A stretch of 29,823 nt of DNA from Chloroflexi bacterium UBA4730. Its GTDB lineage: Bacteria; Chloroflexota; Limnocylindria; P2-11E. The position numbers and the translations under genes were made by a program. The number at the start of each line of letters is the position of its first letter. Position 1 is the first letter of the stretch. This document shows positions 22,923-29,823 of the stretch, piece after piece. The notes under the pieces were generated by a model. That model did no database searches and was not told the DNA's origin. It saw only the letters and a list, made by a program, of their open reading frames with translations. The DNA lies in assembly GCA_002404155.1 (NCBI GenBank), contig DHJC01000065.1, forward strand, positions 741 through 30,563, written 5' to 3'.

Positions 22923-23600
22923 CTACGCAGCGCGGCGCAGCAGCTCTAGTCCGCCGTCACGGACGCGCAGGCTGCGGGCAGCGCGTCCAAGTCCCGTGTT
23001 CCGCTCCGAAGTAGTAACAGGCCCCGGGGCGTCCTGCGCTTGCCGCTGTCGCGCCAGGACCGCCTCGACATAGGGCTCCCAGACTGGCCTGGGTCTGAAC
23101 TCGATCTTCAGCCCGTCGACGGTGTGATCAGCGCCGATCTCGCTGAAGATCAGCTGCAGCACGCGCTTCTTTTCTTCATCGGTCATGGCTGACCAGTCGT
23201 CGACGACGGACTGCAGCTGTTGACGCTGCAGCGCGATCGAGGCGGCTGCCGGTTGAGCCTCGAGCTGGTTGCGTTCGATGAGCAGGTCGTTCCTGCGGCC
23301 GAGGTATTCGGTCTTGGTGCGGTCGCCCAGCTCGAAGAGGTCCGCGAGGCGCTTGAGCCGCTCGTCGATGCTGCGCCGGCGAGTCTGGCGGTTGGACTTG
23401 CGCTCCTGACCGGCATAGCTGGCGATCGCCGCGTCCACGGCCTCGGCGAGGCCCGGGATCATCAGCGCCTGCAAAAACTTGAGGGCGGCCGCCTCGATCT
23501 CTGGCTGGCGGAAGTAAGGCTGGGCGCAGCCTTCCCGGCCTAGGTTCCGGTGTGTGGCGCAGATGTAGCTGATCCTCGTCGTACACCCGAGGTGCGTCAT
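22923..23600 (-). pseudogene. C-terminal fragment of a large serine recombinase
   Basis: A 225-codon open frame. It begins in a zinc-ribbon-like region (YICATHRNLGREGCAQPYFRQPEIEAAALKFL in part) and continues through a coiled coil (RRSIDERLKRLADLFELGDRTKTEYLGRRND in part, with Leu-rich heptads). It ends in WSAMTDEEKKRVLQLIFSEI and EFRPRPVWEPYVEAVLARQ, the common tail of transposon/phage serine recombinases. The catalytic resolvase domain and DNA-binding recombinase domain, some 300 residues, are missing. A TAA stop lies in frame 8 codons upstream of the ATG (23600). It is a remnant and must be inactive as a recombinase. It marks the area as a site of element turnover. Confidence 0.8.
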
Positions 23601-23666
23601 GTCTGTGACGGGTCGTAGTTATCTCACCAGAGGCCGAGCGCACTCGGCACACGAGGAAGGGGACCC

Positions 23667-24212
23667 GTGCACGCTTCGGCCCTCACGACGATCGGCGACA
23701 TCGGAGGACTGCTCGCGTACGTCTTCGGGAATCCCTACCTCTTCATCAGCTCGACGACGGTCATGACGAGCGGGTTAGTGCTCGGCGCGGTGCTTGTGAG
23801 CCTGCTCCCTCATCGCACACATATGCTCCGGCGCGGCGCACCGACGCTCGCGGTGATCCTCACGTACTTCGGTCTCGGCAGCATCGTCCTCTCGACCGAG
23901 ATCCTCCTCCGCTTCCACGACACGATCCCGAACGAGACGGAGGTCCAGTTGGTGAGCGGGCTCGGACATCTCGTCGAAGCGGCCATCGGCATCGCGCTGC
24001 TCATCCCCTATCTCCGCGGGCACTCGAGAGCGGAGTGGCTGTGGGCGCACACGCTCGCGCTCGCGTACTGGACGTTCCAGGTCGCGGTCCTTACGCCCCC
24101 GTGGTTCGCGTTCCAGGGTCAGCGCGAGGCCGTGCTCCACGTCGTCCTGACAATGCTCGCGGTCGCCGCGATGCTCAACGTGTTGCTATGGAGAACGGCC
24201 GTTCGGCGGTGA
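23667..24212 (+). CDS. Five-pass membrane protein of unknown function
   Basis: A 181-residue protein with about five predicted membrane segments (roughly residues 26-48, 58-82, 93-116, 124-145 and 155-176). Polar features include FHDTIPNETEVQLV between segments 2 and 3, His100 in GLGHLVEAAIG, and WLWAHTLALAYWTFQ. The start GTG 23667 is well supported by AGGAAGGGG just upstream. I do not recognise the family. The conserved-looking His and Glu within membranes recall small heme or metal membrane proteins, but that is only an impression. Its last codons and TGA (24210-24212) overlap the 3' end of a tRNA-Lys fragment on the other strand, so the gene end was probably formed by, or borders on, an integration event. 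Confidence 0.72.
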   Translation: MHASALTTIGDIGGLLAYVFGNPYLFISSTTVMTSGLVLGAVLVSLLPHRTHMLRRGAPTLAVILTYFGLGSIVLSTEILLRFHDTIPNETEVQLVSGLGHLVEAAIGIALLIPYLRGHSRAEWLWAHTLALAYWTFQVAVLTPPWFAFQGQREAVLHVVLTMLAVAAMLNVLLWRTAVRR

Positions 24213-24252
24213 GCCCGCCGGGATTCGAACCCGGAACCAAGGGATCAAAAGT
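24210..24252 (-). repeat. 3' fragment of tRNA-Lys(TTT), likely integration attachment site
   Basis: On the minus strand from 24252 downwards: ACTTTTGATCCC (anticodon loop with TTT and 3' anticodon stem), CTTGG (variable loop), a perfect T-arm CCGGG-TTCGAAT-CCCGG, the 3' acceptor strand CGGGCTC and discriminator A at 24210. The upstream half (acceptor 5' strand, D-arm, 5' anticodon stem) is absent; bases beyond 24252 do not complement. Such 3' tRNA pieces are left by elements that integrate into tRNA genes. Given its orientation, the intact tRNA and the element would lie at higher coordinates. Confidence 0.7.
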
Positions 24253-24645
24253 TCGCGCGGAGTGCGCGCCAACGAGCCTGGAGGCAGGTGCAGCGTTGCC
24301 AGGGGCAGAGGTGGCGGTATGGTTCCTGTCATCCTTCCTCCGCGGCGCCGCTTCGCGAGCGGATCCGTAACCGCTCCGCTGCCGGGTAACCCCACGAAAG
24401 TCTCGGAAAGTGCCGCGGTGACCCTCGCGAACCCCCCGGGGAAACCCTCGCAACCTGTGCCGGTAGCGGCGGGTCGGGCTCGGCAACCCCAGCGATCGAC
24501 CGCTGCGACCCTGCTCGCGGCACGGGGAACCCTGCGCTGGCGCCAGTCGGGATCCCGGGCGCGCTGACCACCGTCCGGGGCGTCGGGACGATGATCGCCC
24601 CGGGATCCGCGCACCAGGATGCTGCTGCCGATTGCGGCTGGACCT
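24253..24645. other. Non-coding stretch between tRNA fragment and HGG pseudogene
   Basis: No credible gene. It holds the left copy of the ~136-bp inverted repeat (24387-24523). The remaining ~130 nt next to the tRNA fragment and ~120 nt next to the pseudogene show no recognisable element. Confidence 0.5.
24387..24523 (-). repeat. Left copy of a ~136-bp inverted repeat
   Basis: Reverse complement matches 25541-25676 with about 11-12 differences in 137 positions (about 92% by eye). Shared landmarks include GGTCGCAGCGGTC, ATCGCTGGGGTTGCCGAG, CTACCGGCACAGGTTG and TTTCCGAGACTTTCGTGGGG. The two copies face each other around the HGG pseudogene, with about 1 kb between them. Confidence 0.85.
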
Positions 24646-25372
24646 TTAGCGGCGCCTCGAGGATCGCTGGGTCCGGGGCGGCGAGGCCGCGGCGGTGGCA
24701 GGCTGGACCACGACCGTGCTCCAGTCGACCGCCAGCACGTAGCGCGCGATGCCCTCGAGCAGGCGCCGCTCCCGCTCGGGCTCGCCGCCCAGCTCGTCGT
24801 GCGCCGCGCGCTTGACGCAGCCGTAGATCGCACCGAACAGCGCCCGCGCGGCGGCCTCGTCGGGCACATGGACGACCTTCTTCTGGGCCAGGCTGATCTG
24901 GGCGTAGGCCCGCGCCAGGGTGGCCACGGTGCGGCCTTCCTCGGCGCCCGAGCGGCCGGCGGCGAACCGCGCGGTCCTGCTGGACCATCGCCACGGCCAG
25001 GTGCTCGGCCAGTGGACCCCCGAGGGGCTCGCCCGGTAGCGCTCGAAGCGCTCGCGCTCGTCCTCGAGCACCGGCACGGGGTAGCGCGAGAACCGGCCGC
25101 TGATGAAAGTGGGGACTGCGGGGCCCGACCGGGGTGGCCCCGCCGTGCACCCGGCAGCGCGACCGCCCGGTGGCCGGGAGCTCCATGCACGTGCCGCCCT
25201 CCCGGAGCCTGGCGCCGCAGAGGCCGGGGAACAGGGCGAGTTTCCGATCGAGCGTGCCGGGGTCGGCCGGACCTCGCACGACGACCTCGGGAATCTCGCC
25301 GGCTCGCGCCGCGCTCGCGATCGGCCGCTGGGGCGCCGCCTCGCTCGGCTCGGGCTGGGGATCGAGCGCCAT
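24646..25372 (-). pseudogene. Frameshifted HGG-motif protein (phage/island-type, unknown function)
   Basis: The N-terminal part in one frame (ATG 25372) reads LFPGLCGARLREGGTCMELP and SRCRVHGGATPVGPRSPHF, a Cys-rich mini-domain ending in the HGG-x-P-x-GP motif found in many phage and genomic-island proteins. The continuation lies in a second frame (RYPVPVLEDERERFERYRA), a short middle piece (AEHLAVAMVQQDRA) in the first frame, and the C-terminal part again in the second frame (RTVATLARAYAQISLAQKKV, then RLLEGIARYVLAVDWSTVVV), ending in TAA 24648-24646. At least three frame changes are needed, so the gene is broken unless there are sequencing errors. It lies between the arms of the inverted repeat and right of the tRNA fragment. 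Confidence 0.65.
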
Positions 25373-25540
25373 GGAACACCTACCCGCTCGGGGGTCCGGC
25401 GCTCGTAGGCGCTCCGCCGACGTTTCTCCTTATAAGGATACGGGACAGCGTCCACCGGCCAAGCGATCATCCGGCGCCGGGCCACCATGCGCCGGGGGGG
25501 CAAGGCCGATCAGCTCAAGGGAGATGCGCTGGGGTTGCGG
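25373..25540. promoter_or_regulatory. Upstream region of the HGG gene with a 12-bp palindrome
   Basis: A perfect 12-bp palindrome TCCTTATAAGGA lies at 25427-25438. On the minus strand its TTATAA could serve as a -10 for the HGG gene, and the palindrome as an operator. It is the only AT-rich spot in the surrounding GC-rich DNA. No clear -35 is seen. Confidence 0.4.
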
Positions 25541-25676
25541 GTGCCGCGAACGGGGTCGCAGCGGTCAATCGCTGGGGTTGCCGAGCGCACCCGCCACTAC
25601 CGGCACAGGTTGGGAGGGTTTCTCCGGGGGGTTGGCGAGGGTCAGCGCGGCATTTTCCGAGACTTTCGTGGGGTTA
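25541..25676 (+). repeat. Right copy of a ~136-bp inverted repeat
   Basis: Partner of 24387-24523 in opposite orientation. The similarity is at DNA level and no reading frame is clearly preserved, so a duplicated non-coding element, the ends of a composite mobile unit or a MITE are possible. Sequence similarity weakens before GTGCCGCGA and stops after GGGGTTA. Confidence 0.85.
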
Positions 25677-25773
25677 CTGCGTATTCCGGGCGAATCCGAT
25701 CGCTTCAACCTGGCTCTTCTCGCGCCTAATGAATCCACTCATCGCGACCCCTTCATGCCTGCGTTTTGGCGAA

Positions 25774-25818
25774 GGGTCAGCAGCCCATTTTGTTCAGCAG
25801 GGAGCGGGAGGCTGACCG
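25774..25818 (+). repeat. Dispersed hairpin repeat, copy A (45 bp)
   Basis: Starts GGGTCAGC and ends GCTGACCG; the 7-bp arms GGTCAGC/GCTGACC are inverted. The core contains GCCCATTTTGTTCAGCAGGG. It differs from copy C (27361-27405) at one position only. The inner CCC/GGG pairs with small bulges extend the hairpin. It lies just beyond the 3' end of the VOC gene. Confidence 0.85.
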
Positions 25819-25840
25819 CCTCGCTTCAGGTGGTTCTGCG

Positions 25841-26245
25841 CTATCGCGAGGGCAAGCCGTTCCCCAGCGGTTTCCCGATCAGCCAGTGGTGTCCCGAAGG
25901 ATCCGCGATGCGGCCCTGCCGCATCCCGTAGGGCTGATCGGCGATCGGAAAGACCGTCGTTCCCCCTTCGGCAATCGCGTGCTCCATGACCGCATCGGGG
26001 TCGCCGACGAGCAGACTCATCCGCACGGTGGTCCCACCGAGGCTGCTCGGACTCACGTTTTGGGCAGCGCGGTTCTCATCGACGACAAAGAAGTGCTCGT
26101 CCTCGATCGCCAGCTCGGCGACTACCTGGCCCGTCGGTGTCACAAAGCGGCTGACCTCCCCCGCACTGAAGGCCCGCTTGTAGTAATCGATGGCCGTCGT
26201 CGCGTCCTTCACCGTGAGCATGGGAGTCAGGGATGTACCGATCAC
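25841..26245 (-). CDS. VOC-superfamily protein (glyoxalase/bleomycin-resistance, PhnB-like)
   Basis: A 134-residue single-domain protein. It starts LTPMLTVKDATTAIDYYKRAF and continues with AELAIEDEHFFVVDE, TTVRMSLLVGDPDAVMEHAIAEGG (given in part) and MRQGRIADPSGHHWLIGKP, the pattern of PhnB-like VOC proteins that bind a metal through His/Glu residues. Possible roles are antibiotic sequestration or a lyase/dioxygenase step; neither can be assigned. The start ATG 26245 has no strong ribosome binding site. It is flanked by hairpin repeats A and B and is not in an operon. Base composition is slightly less GC-rich than the catabolic block, consistent with acquisition. Confidence 0.88.
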   Translation of the reverse strand: MIGTSLTPMLTVKDATTAIDYYKRAFSAGEVSRFVTPTGQVVAELAIEDEHFFVVDENRAAQNVSPSSLGGTTVRMSLLVGDPDAVMEHAIAEGGTTVFPIADQPYGMRQGRIADPSGHHWLIGKPLGNGLPSR

Positions 26246-26568
26246 TGCTCGATCTTAGCGGCCCCGACAATGACGGTGGCTTGTACGGCAGGACGCGGAA
26301 GCCGGGCTGATCTACAGCCAACACCCCCGCTAAGCGCGTTCACTCTCGAGTTTCCGAGAAAATTCGAAGGGAAGGTGTTCAGCACGAGACCGAGTCAGTT
26401 GCCCAAAAAGTTCAGCGCGGGAGGCTGACCCAACTCGGTCCCCTCGGCACGAACACACCCGGGTCTTGCGGACGGTTGGCCAGCGCTCACCTGATTGCGA
26501 ATCAGTTGACCGATCTGACGGAGATGCTGGTGCGGCGGCTTCCTCTCGCTCTATCTAGCGGGGCGCAA
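26246..26568. other. Intergenic stretch containing repeat copy B
   Basis: No gene. Holds hairpin repeat copy B (26388-26440), with an additional GTTCAGC at 26378-26384 just before it. The segment is relatively AT-rich (for example GAGAAAATTCGAAGGG). Nothing else is recognised. Confidence 0.5.
26388..26440 (+). repeat. Dispersed hairpin repeat, copy B (divergent, with longer outer stem)
   Basis: Shares GTTCAGC, GCGGGAGGCTGACC and the GTCAG start with copies A and C, but is shorter inside. It is framed by a perfect 8-bp inverted repeat GACCGAGT (26388-26395)/ACTCGGTC (26433-26440). It lies between the VOC gene and the alpha/beta hydrolase gene. Confidence 0.65.
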
Positions 26569-27228
26569 TCAGAGGCCGCGGGCGACGAAGCCGACCACGG
26601 CATCGATCGCCTCGTCGCCATAGGGCGCCGTGAACATGCCGCGAGCGTGCTCCTTACCGCCAAACGCGAAGAGCGTCTTCGGGTCCCGCGCGACCTCGAA
26701 GGCCCGAAGGACGTGCGGCATCGCGTGATCTTCGTTCGCGCAGACAAACAGCTTGCGAGCGGTGATCCGGCGCACGGGCTCGTCCGGCGTCGCGATGACC
26801 GGCGCGGAGATCGAGACGACGCACTCGACGTCGGCGCCTGAGCTTGAACCGAGGACCGCGTGGCCGCCGAGCGACGCGCCGACGAGGGCGACCTCGGTCG
26901 CGCCCTGTTCGCGCAGGGTCGCGGTCGCCGCCGCGACGTCCACGATCGGCGACCAGGGCTGCGCGGGCGGGTGTTCCTCCATGCGCCATGTGCCATCGAC
27001 GAGCGTCATCATCGCGACCCTCGTCCCTGACGAGCCGTCGTGGCCGCGCAGGTTCAGGGCGAGCGCGGGGATTCCGCGGGCGACGAACCGCGGCGCGACG
27101 TCGCGCCAGCCGTCCGCGTCCCAGCCCTGGCCGTGGACGAGCACCACGGCGCGCTTCGCGGGCAACTCGCCGTACAGGTCGGCCTGGAGCGTCTCGCCTT
27201 CGCTCCGAATCCGGACCATGCGGCTCAC
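26569..27228 (-). CDS. Small alpha/beta hydrolase
   Basis: A 219-residue alpha/beta hydrolase. The oxyanion region is VVLVHGQGWDADGWRD, the nucleophile elbow GASLGGHAVLGS (Ser), the acid probably the Asp in FVCANEDHAMP, and the base the His in GGKEHARGMF. The length and compact form resemble dienelactone hydrolase-like or esterase proteins. Both GTG 27228 and ATG 27219 are possible starts. It stands alone between hairpin repeats B and C. The substrate is unknown. Confidence 0.87.
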   Translation of the reverse strand: MSRMVRIRSEGETLQADLYGELPAKRAVVLVHGQGWDADGWRDVAPRFVARGIPALALNLRGHDGSSGTRVAMMTLVDGTWRMEEHPPAQPWSPIVDVAAATATLREQGATEVALVGASLGGHAVLGSSSGADVECVVSISAPVIATPDEPVRRITARKLFVCANEDHAMPHVLRAFEVARDPKTLFAFGGKEHARGMFTAPYGDEAIDAVVGFVARGL

Positions 27229-27360
27229 GCGTTGCAGTCTATGAATCGGGTTGGGGCCATGCGACGCGAGCGCAAGCTCGAAGCCTACAAGCGCCTAGGT
27301 CCCGTATGGTTCGCGCCCCGGGAGCACAGCACGACCCACGCAGGCGACTGATGTCCGACA

Positions 27361-27405
27361 GGGTCAGCCGCCCATTTTGTTCAGCAGGGAGCGGGAGGCT
27401 GACCG
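27361..27405 (+). repeat. Dispersed hairpin repeat, copy C (45 bp)
   Basis: 44 of 45 positions identical to copy A, same orientation, with the preceding A also shared. It lies between the hydrolase gene and the Nudix gene. The near identity of A and C across 1.5 kb indicates a recent spread or functional constraint. Confidence 0.85.
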
Positions 27406-27476
27406 ACTTCCGAACCGCTGGCGCAAACTCGGGCCCTGAGTGATCCGTTGAGGCACGTGAGACAGGAGGCCACAGC

Positions 27477-27980
27477 ATGATGAGCGATAACGACGCAGCG
27501 GAGGGCGATCCGGCGAGGGCAGCGTTCTACGCGGATCTACCCCGAAAGCGGGTTGGAGCTGGCGCACTGATCACAGATACCGAGGGTCGGGTTCTGGTAA
27601 TGGAGCAGACGTATCGGCCAACATGGGAGATCCCCGGTGGTGTGGTTGAAAGCGGTGAGACCGCTCCCGCCGGCTGCCGAAGGGAGTGCATCGAAGAACT
27701 CGGGATCGTCGTGTCCGTCGGCAGGCTGCTTGTGGTTGAGCACCAGACTGAGCGCGGGTATCGCGGCGACTCGATCATGTACCTGTACGACGGCGGAGTG
27801 CTGAGCGATACGAGCTCCATGCACCCCGCCGAAGGCGAAATCAAGGCTATTCATTTCGTCGCCCCGACCGATCTTGAGTTGCGCATGACGGCGAAGCTGG
27901 CGCGGCGGGTCATGGCTGCGGTGCGTGCGCGCGAAAGCGGGAGCGTCATCGAGCTCGAAGACGGCGTCGCACGCCCGTAG
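27477..27980 (+). CDS. Nudix hydrolase
   Basis: A 167-residue hydrolase of nucleoside-diphosphate-linked compounds. The Nudix box GGVVESGETAPAGCRRECIEELGI (about residues 54-77, shown in part: GVVESGE, then RECIEELGI) has all conserved Glu and Arg residues of G-x5-E-x7-RE-U-x-EE-x-G-U. The preceding VGAGALITDTEGRVLVMEQTY is the usual first strands. The start is ATG 27477 or the adjacent ATG 27480, with GGAGG upstream (in GACAGGAGGCC). It stands alone behind hairpin repeat C. It may clean up damaged nucleotides or ADP-ribose derivatives; specificity is not visible. Confidence 0.92.
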   Translation: MMSDNDAAEGDPARAAFYADLPRKRVGAGALITDTEGRVLVMEQTYRPTWEIPGGVVESGETAPAGCRRECIEELGIVVSVGRLLVVEHQTERGYRGDSIMYLYDGGVLSDTSSMHPAEGEIKAIHFVAPTDLELRMTAKLARRVMAAVRARESGSVIELEDGVARP

Positions 27981-28221
27981 CTGAAGCCCTGTTGTTCGGG
28001 ATTGCCGTCGAGGGAATCGAAGAGCTACTAGAACTGGAGGCGCGAGGCGAGGGCTGACCGTCAGGGGCTCCGTGACGTGCTCGAAACTCGTTTCCGCGTC
28101 TGGACGGTCCCACGACATGCGGCTGACATCCTGCCCCCGCGCAACCACGAATGGAGGGTTTCGTGTACGGCCTCGCGATCGGGCCGATCCGTCGCACTAG
28201 TCGCGCAGTGCCGCGCTTCAG
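27981..28221. other. Intergenic stretch between Nudix and FAD oxidase genes
   Basis: No gene is recognised. Around 28046-28067 the sequence GGCGAGGGCTGACCGTCAG weakly resembles the right arm of the hairpin repeats and could be a decayed fourth copy. The two genes converge here. Confidence 0.35.
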
Positions 28222-29601
28222 CTACGTATGCGCTGGCTCGATGTTGACGTTGAGTCGGAAGACGTTGTCAGGGTCGTACTTGCGCTTCACCTCGGCCAGC
28301 CGCGCGTAGTTCGGACCGTATGCGGCTCGGACCGCATCTTGCCCATCGTCCCGCTCGAGGTAGTTCAGCCACCGCCCCGCGGCGGCGTACGGCTGCAGCG
28401 TGGCGAAGGTCGCTCGAGTCCAGGCGATGTTGTCTTCCGTCGCTCCCGGTCCCGTCCAGACCCCTGTGATGAGGAGGTTGTAGCCGGGTAGCCGGTGCGG
28501 CACGGCGGTGTCGGACACGCCGACACGCGTCGTCGCGCCGTGGAAGTATTCGACGACGATCGCGCTCATCGGCGACGGGCTTACGGCGAACCGATCGATC
28601 ATGGCGTCTATCGCCCCATCATCGAACGAGCGCAAGAAGGTCGACTTCCAGTAGTTGAGCGCGCCCTTGGGGTAGCCACTGTCGAGGATCGTGTTGATGA
28701 CCGGGTACGGCATCGGCCCCACTTCGGAAAGCGCTGGCGACCCAAACTCAAGGAGCGGCTTGAGGTCTGTCTTCGCGTGGTCGGGAGAGCCAGCGTGACA
28801 CACGACAAGCGCAGCCAGCTTCGCGCCAGATCCATCCGGCGCGTGGACGAGCGCGGCCACGACGCCGAGGTCATCAGGGGCCGACTCCACGAACGTTCGG
28901 AAGAAGCGCAGAACGTCCCTCGCCGCGGGGAACGGATATGCGACCAGACCGCCGGTGACCTCATGCAGTGGATGGAGGCGGTACTCGAAGGATGCCGCGA
29001 TCCCGAAGTTGCCACCGCCTCCGCGGAGCGCCCAGAAGAGGTCCGGATGGTTCGCTTCGCTTGCGATCACGACCTCGCCGTCCGCGGTGACGAGCTCGAC
29101 GGAGATGAGGTTGTCCACCGCGAGTCCGTACGTTCCAGCGAGCCAGCCGATCCCGCCGCCGAGCGTGAGCCCGGCGATCCCGGTCGTCGAGATCTGTCCG
29201 CCGGTGGTGGCGAGCCCATGCACAGCAGTCTCGCGGTTGAACTCCCGCCAGGTGACGCCGCCCTGCGCTCGCGCGGTCCGGGCCACAGGATCGACGTAGA
29301 TGCCCCGCATGAGCGAGAGGTCGATCATCACTCCGCCGTCGGTGACTGCGCGCCCCGCAACGTTGTGGCCGCCGCCGCGCACAGAGACCTCGAGACCGCT
29401 CTCGCGGGCGAACCGCAGAGCCTCGGCGATGTCCGCGGTCCCTCGGCAGCGGGCAATCAGCGCGGGTCGCTTGTCGATGAGGCCGTTGTGAATCCTGCGT
29501 GCGTCCTCGTAGCCGTCGTCGCCCGGGCGCAGCAGCAGGCCCGAGAACGTCGTCGCGATGGTCTTAAGGCGCTCGGTCTCGGTCGTCTCGAGCAGAGCCA
29601 T
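28222..29601 (-). CDS. FAD-linked oxidase with berberine-bridge-type C-terminus (VAO/PCMH family)
   Basis: A 459-residue flavoprotein oxidase. The FAD-binding PCMH domain covers about residues 45-215: SVRGGGHNVAGRAVTDGG holds His79, the usual site of covalent FAD attachment. GLATTGGQISTTGIAGLTLGGGIG (shown in part: TTGIAGLTLGGGIG) is the pyrophosphate loop; it lacks the Cys used for a second covalent link in plant berberine-bridge enzymes. The substrate domain follows, and the C-terminal KYDPDNVFRLNVNI is the berberine-bridge signature. Family members oxidise sugars, alkaloids or tetrapyrrole-like and nicotine-type compounds. The start ATG 29601 follows GGGAGGGG, a strong ribosome binding site. 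It is monocistronic. Confidence 0.93.
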   Translation of the reverse strand: MALLETTETERLKTIATTFSGLLLRPGDDGYEDARRIHNGLIDKRPALIARCRGTADIAEALRFARESGLEVSVRGGGHNVAGRAVTDGGVMIDLSLMRGIYVDPVARTARAQGGVTWREFNRETAVHGLATTGGQISTTGIAGLTLGGGIGWLAGTYGLAVDNLISVELVTADGEVVIASEANHPDLFWALRGGGGNFGIAASFEYRLHPLHEVTGGLVAYPFPAARDVLRFFRTFVESAPDDLGVVAALVHAPDGSGAKLAALVVCHAGSPDHAKTDLKPLLEFGSPALSEVGPMPYPVINTILDSGYPKGALNYWKSTFLRSFDDGAIDAMIDRFAVSPSPMSAIVVEYFHGATTRVGVSDTAVPHRLPGYNLLITGVWTGPGATEDNIAWTRATFATLQPYAAAGRWLNYLERDDGQDAVRAAYGPNYARLAEVKRKYDPDNVFRLNVNIEPAHT

Positions 29602-29671
29602 GAAACCCCTCCCTTTGCGAGCGGAAGTCTACTGCCCACCTCCCCACCCAGCCGCGCCCACACTCGCTTCC

Positions 29672-29699
29672 CTTTTAACAGCGCCCCCTGTGGCGACAA
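29672..29699 (-). promoter_or_regulatory. Candidate promoter of the FAD-linked oxidase
   Basis: On the minus strand TTGTCG (29699-29694) and TAAAAG or TTAAAA (29677-29672 or 29678-29673) are 16 or 15 nt apart, about 70 nt before the start codon. The -10 is the most AT-rich spot upstream of the gene. Confidence 0.4.
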
Positions 29700-29823
29700 A
29701 CCCCGATGGCGACGGCTTTCTTTGATCCACTCCGACGCACGCGGTCCCTTGCTCACCCAGCCGACTCGAGCGATTCGGAGGTCGAGCCAGCCGGCTGCGG
29801 CCTCTACCACGCAGCTCAGCTCA

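Noticed and set aside
24205..24300. Complete tRNA gene
   Set aside because: No D-arm, 5' acceptor strand or 5' anticodon stem can be found upstream of the 43-nt 3' part.
24035..24370. Plus-strand ORF containing PPGFEPGTKGSK
   Set aside because: This peptide comes from reading across the reverse strand of a tRNA 3' end, a common spurious ORF.
25774..27405. Calling the region an integron cassette array outright
   Set aside because: No integrase, no convincing attC core sites, and gene orientations differ; kept only as a question.
1..29823. CRISPR array, rRNA or origin of replication
   Set aside because: No regularly spaced short repeats, no rRNA-like sequence and no DnaA-box cluster were seen.

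Overview
This is a high-GC window whose genes overlap by 1-4 bases (ATGA, GTGA and TGATG junctions), often start with GTG or TTG, and appear partly leaderless. The style fits a soil-type Chloroflexota or an actinobacterium-like lineage. No rRNA or taxonomic marker is present, so this is only an impression.

Left edge (1-1982, + strand): the 3' part of a methylcrotonyl-CoA carboxylase beta subunit, then two genes of the AhpD/carboxymuconolactone decarboxylase (CMD) family. The first CMD gene has an in-frame TGA exactly where the second Cys of the redox CxxC motif belongs. A 7-bp GC-rich hairpin lies 13 nt behind it, the layout of a bacterial SECIS element, so the gene is proposed to encode a CxxU selenoprotein.

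Catabolic block (1979-15783, - strand): one long run of translationally coupled genes. In transcription order they are a LacI-type regulator with a palindromic operator over its own promoter, ABC ATPase, [IS110 insertion], ABC permease, substrate-binding lipoprotein, cyclase-family (kynurenine formamidase-like) hydrolase, zinc alcohol dehydrogenase, nitroreductase, second zinc alcohol dehydrogenase, E1 alpha, E1 beta and E2 of a 2-oxo acid/acetoin dehydrogenase, a nitrilase-family amidase and a 2,6-dihydroxypseudooxynicotine hydrolase-like C-C hydrolase. An LVIVD beta-propeller protein (+) and a two-subunit molybdenum/2Fe-2S hydroxylase of the isoquinoline 1-oxidoreductase type (16973-19308, -) follow upstream. 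Together they look like uptake and breakdown of an N-heterocyclic or amide-bearing compound: Mo-dependent ring hydroxylation, C-C and C-N hydrolysis, alcohol/aldehyde oxidation and ThDP-dependent cleavage. The substrate cannot be read from sequence.

The IS110 element (about 12474-13922) sits precisely at the stop/start overlap of the ATPase and permease genes. Its 5' non-coding end can be read as a bridge RNA with all four guides: target guides matching the ATPase/permease junction and donor guides matching the element's own ends.

Branched-chain amino acid area (19336-22352): a methylglutaconyl-CoA hydratase-like gene, AzlCD exporter genes and a biotin carboxylase (methylcrotonyl-CoA carboxylase alpha type) that is broken at residue ~416 and fused in frame to the tail of an IS5-like transposase. 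With the beta subunit at the left edge this looks like a leucine-degradation cluster split by the catabolic block.

Right third (22353-29823): an accessory region with a serine recombinase tail, a 5-TM protein, a 3'-tRNA-Lys fragment resembling an attachment site, a ~136-bp inverted repeat pair (~92% identical) around a frameshifted HGG-motif gene, and three copies of a ~45-bp hairpin repeat alternating with single small genes (VOC protein, alpha/beta hydrolase, Nudix hydrolase). It ends with a FAD-linked oxidase.
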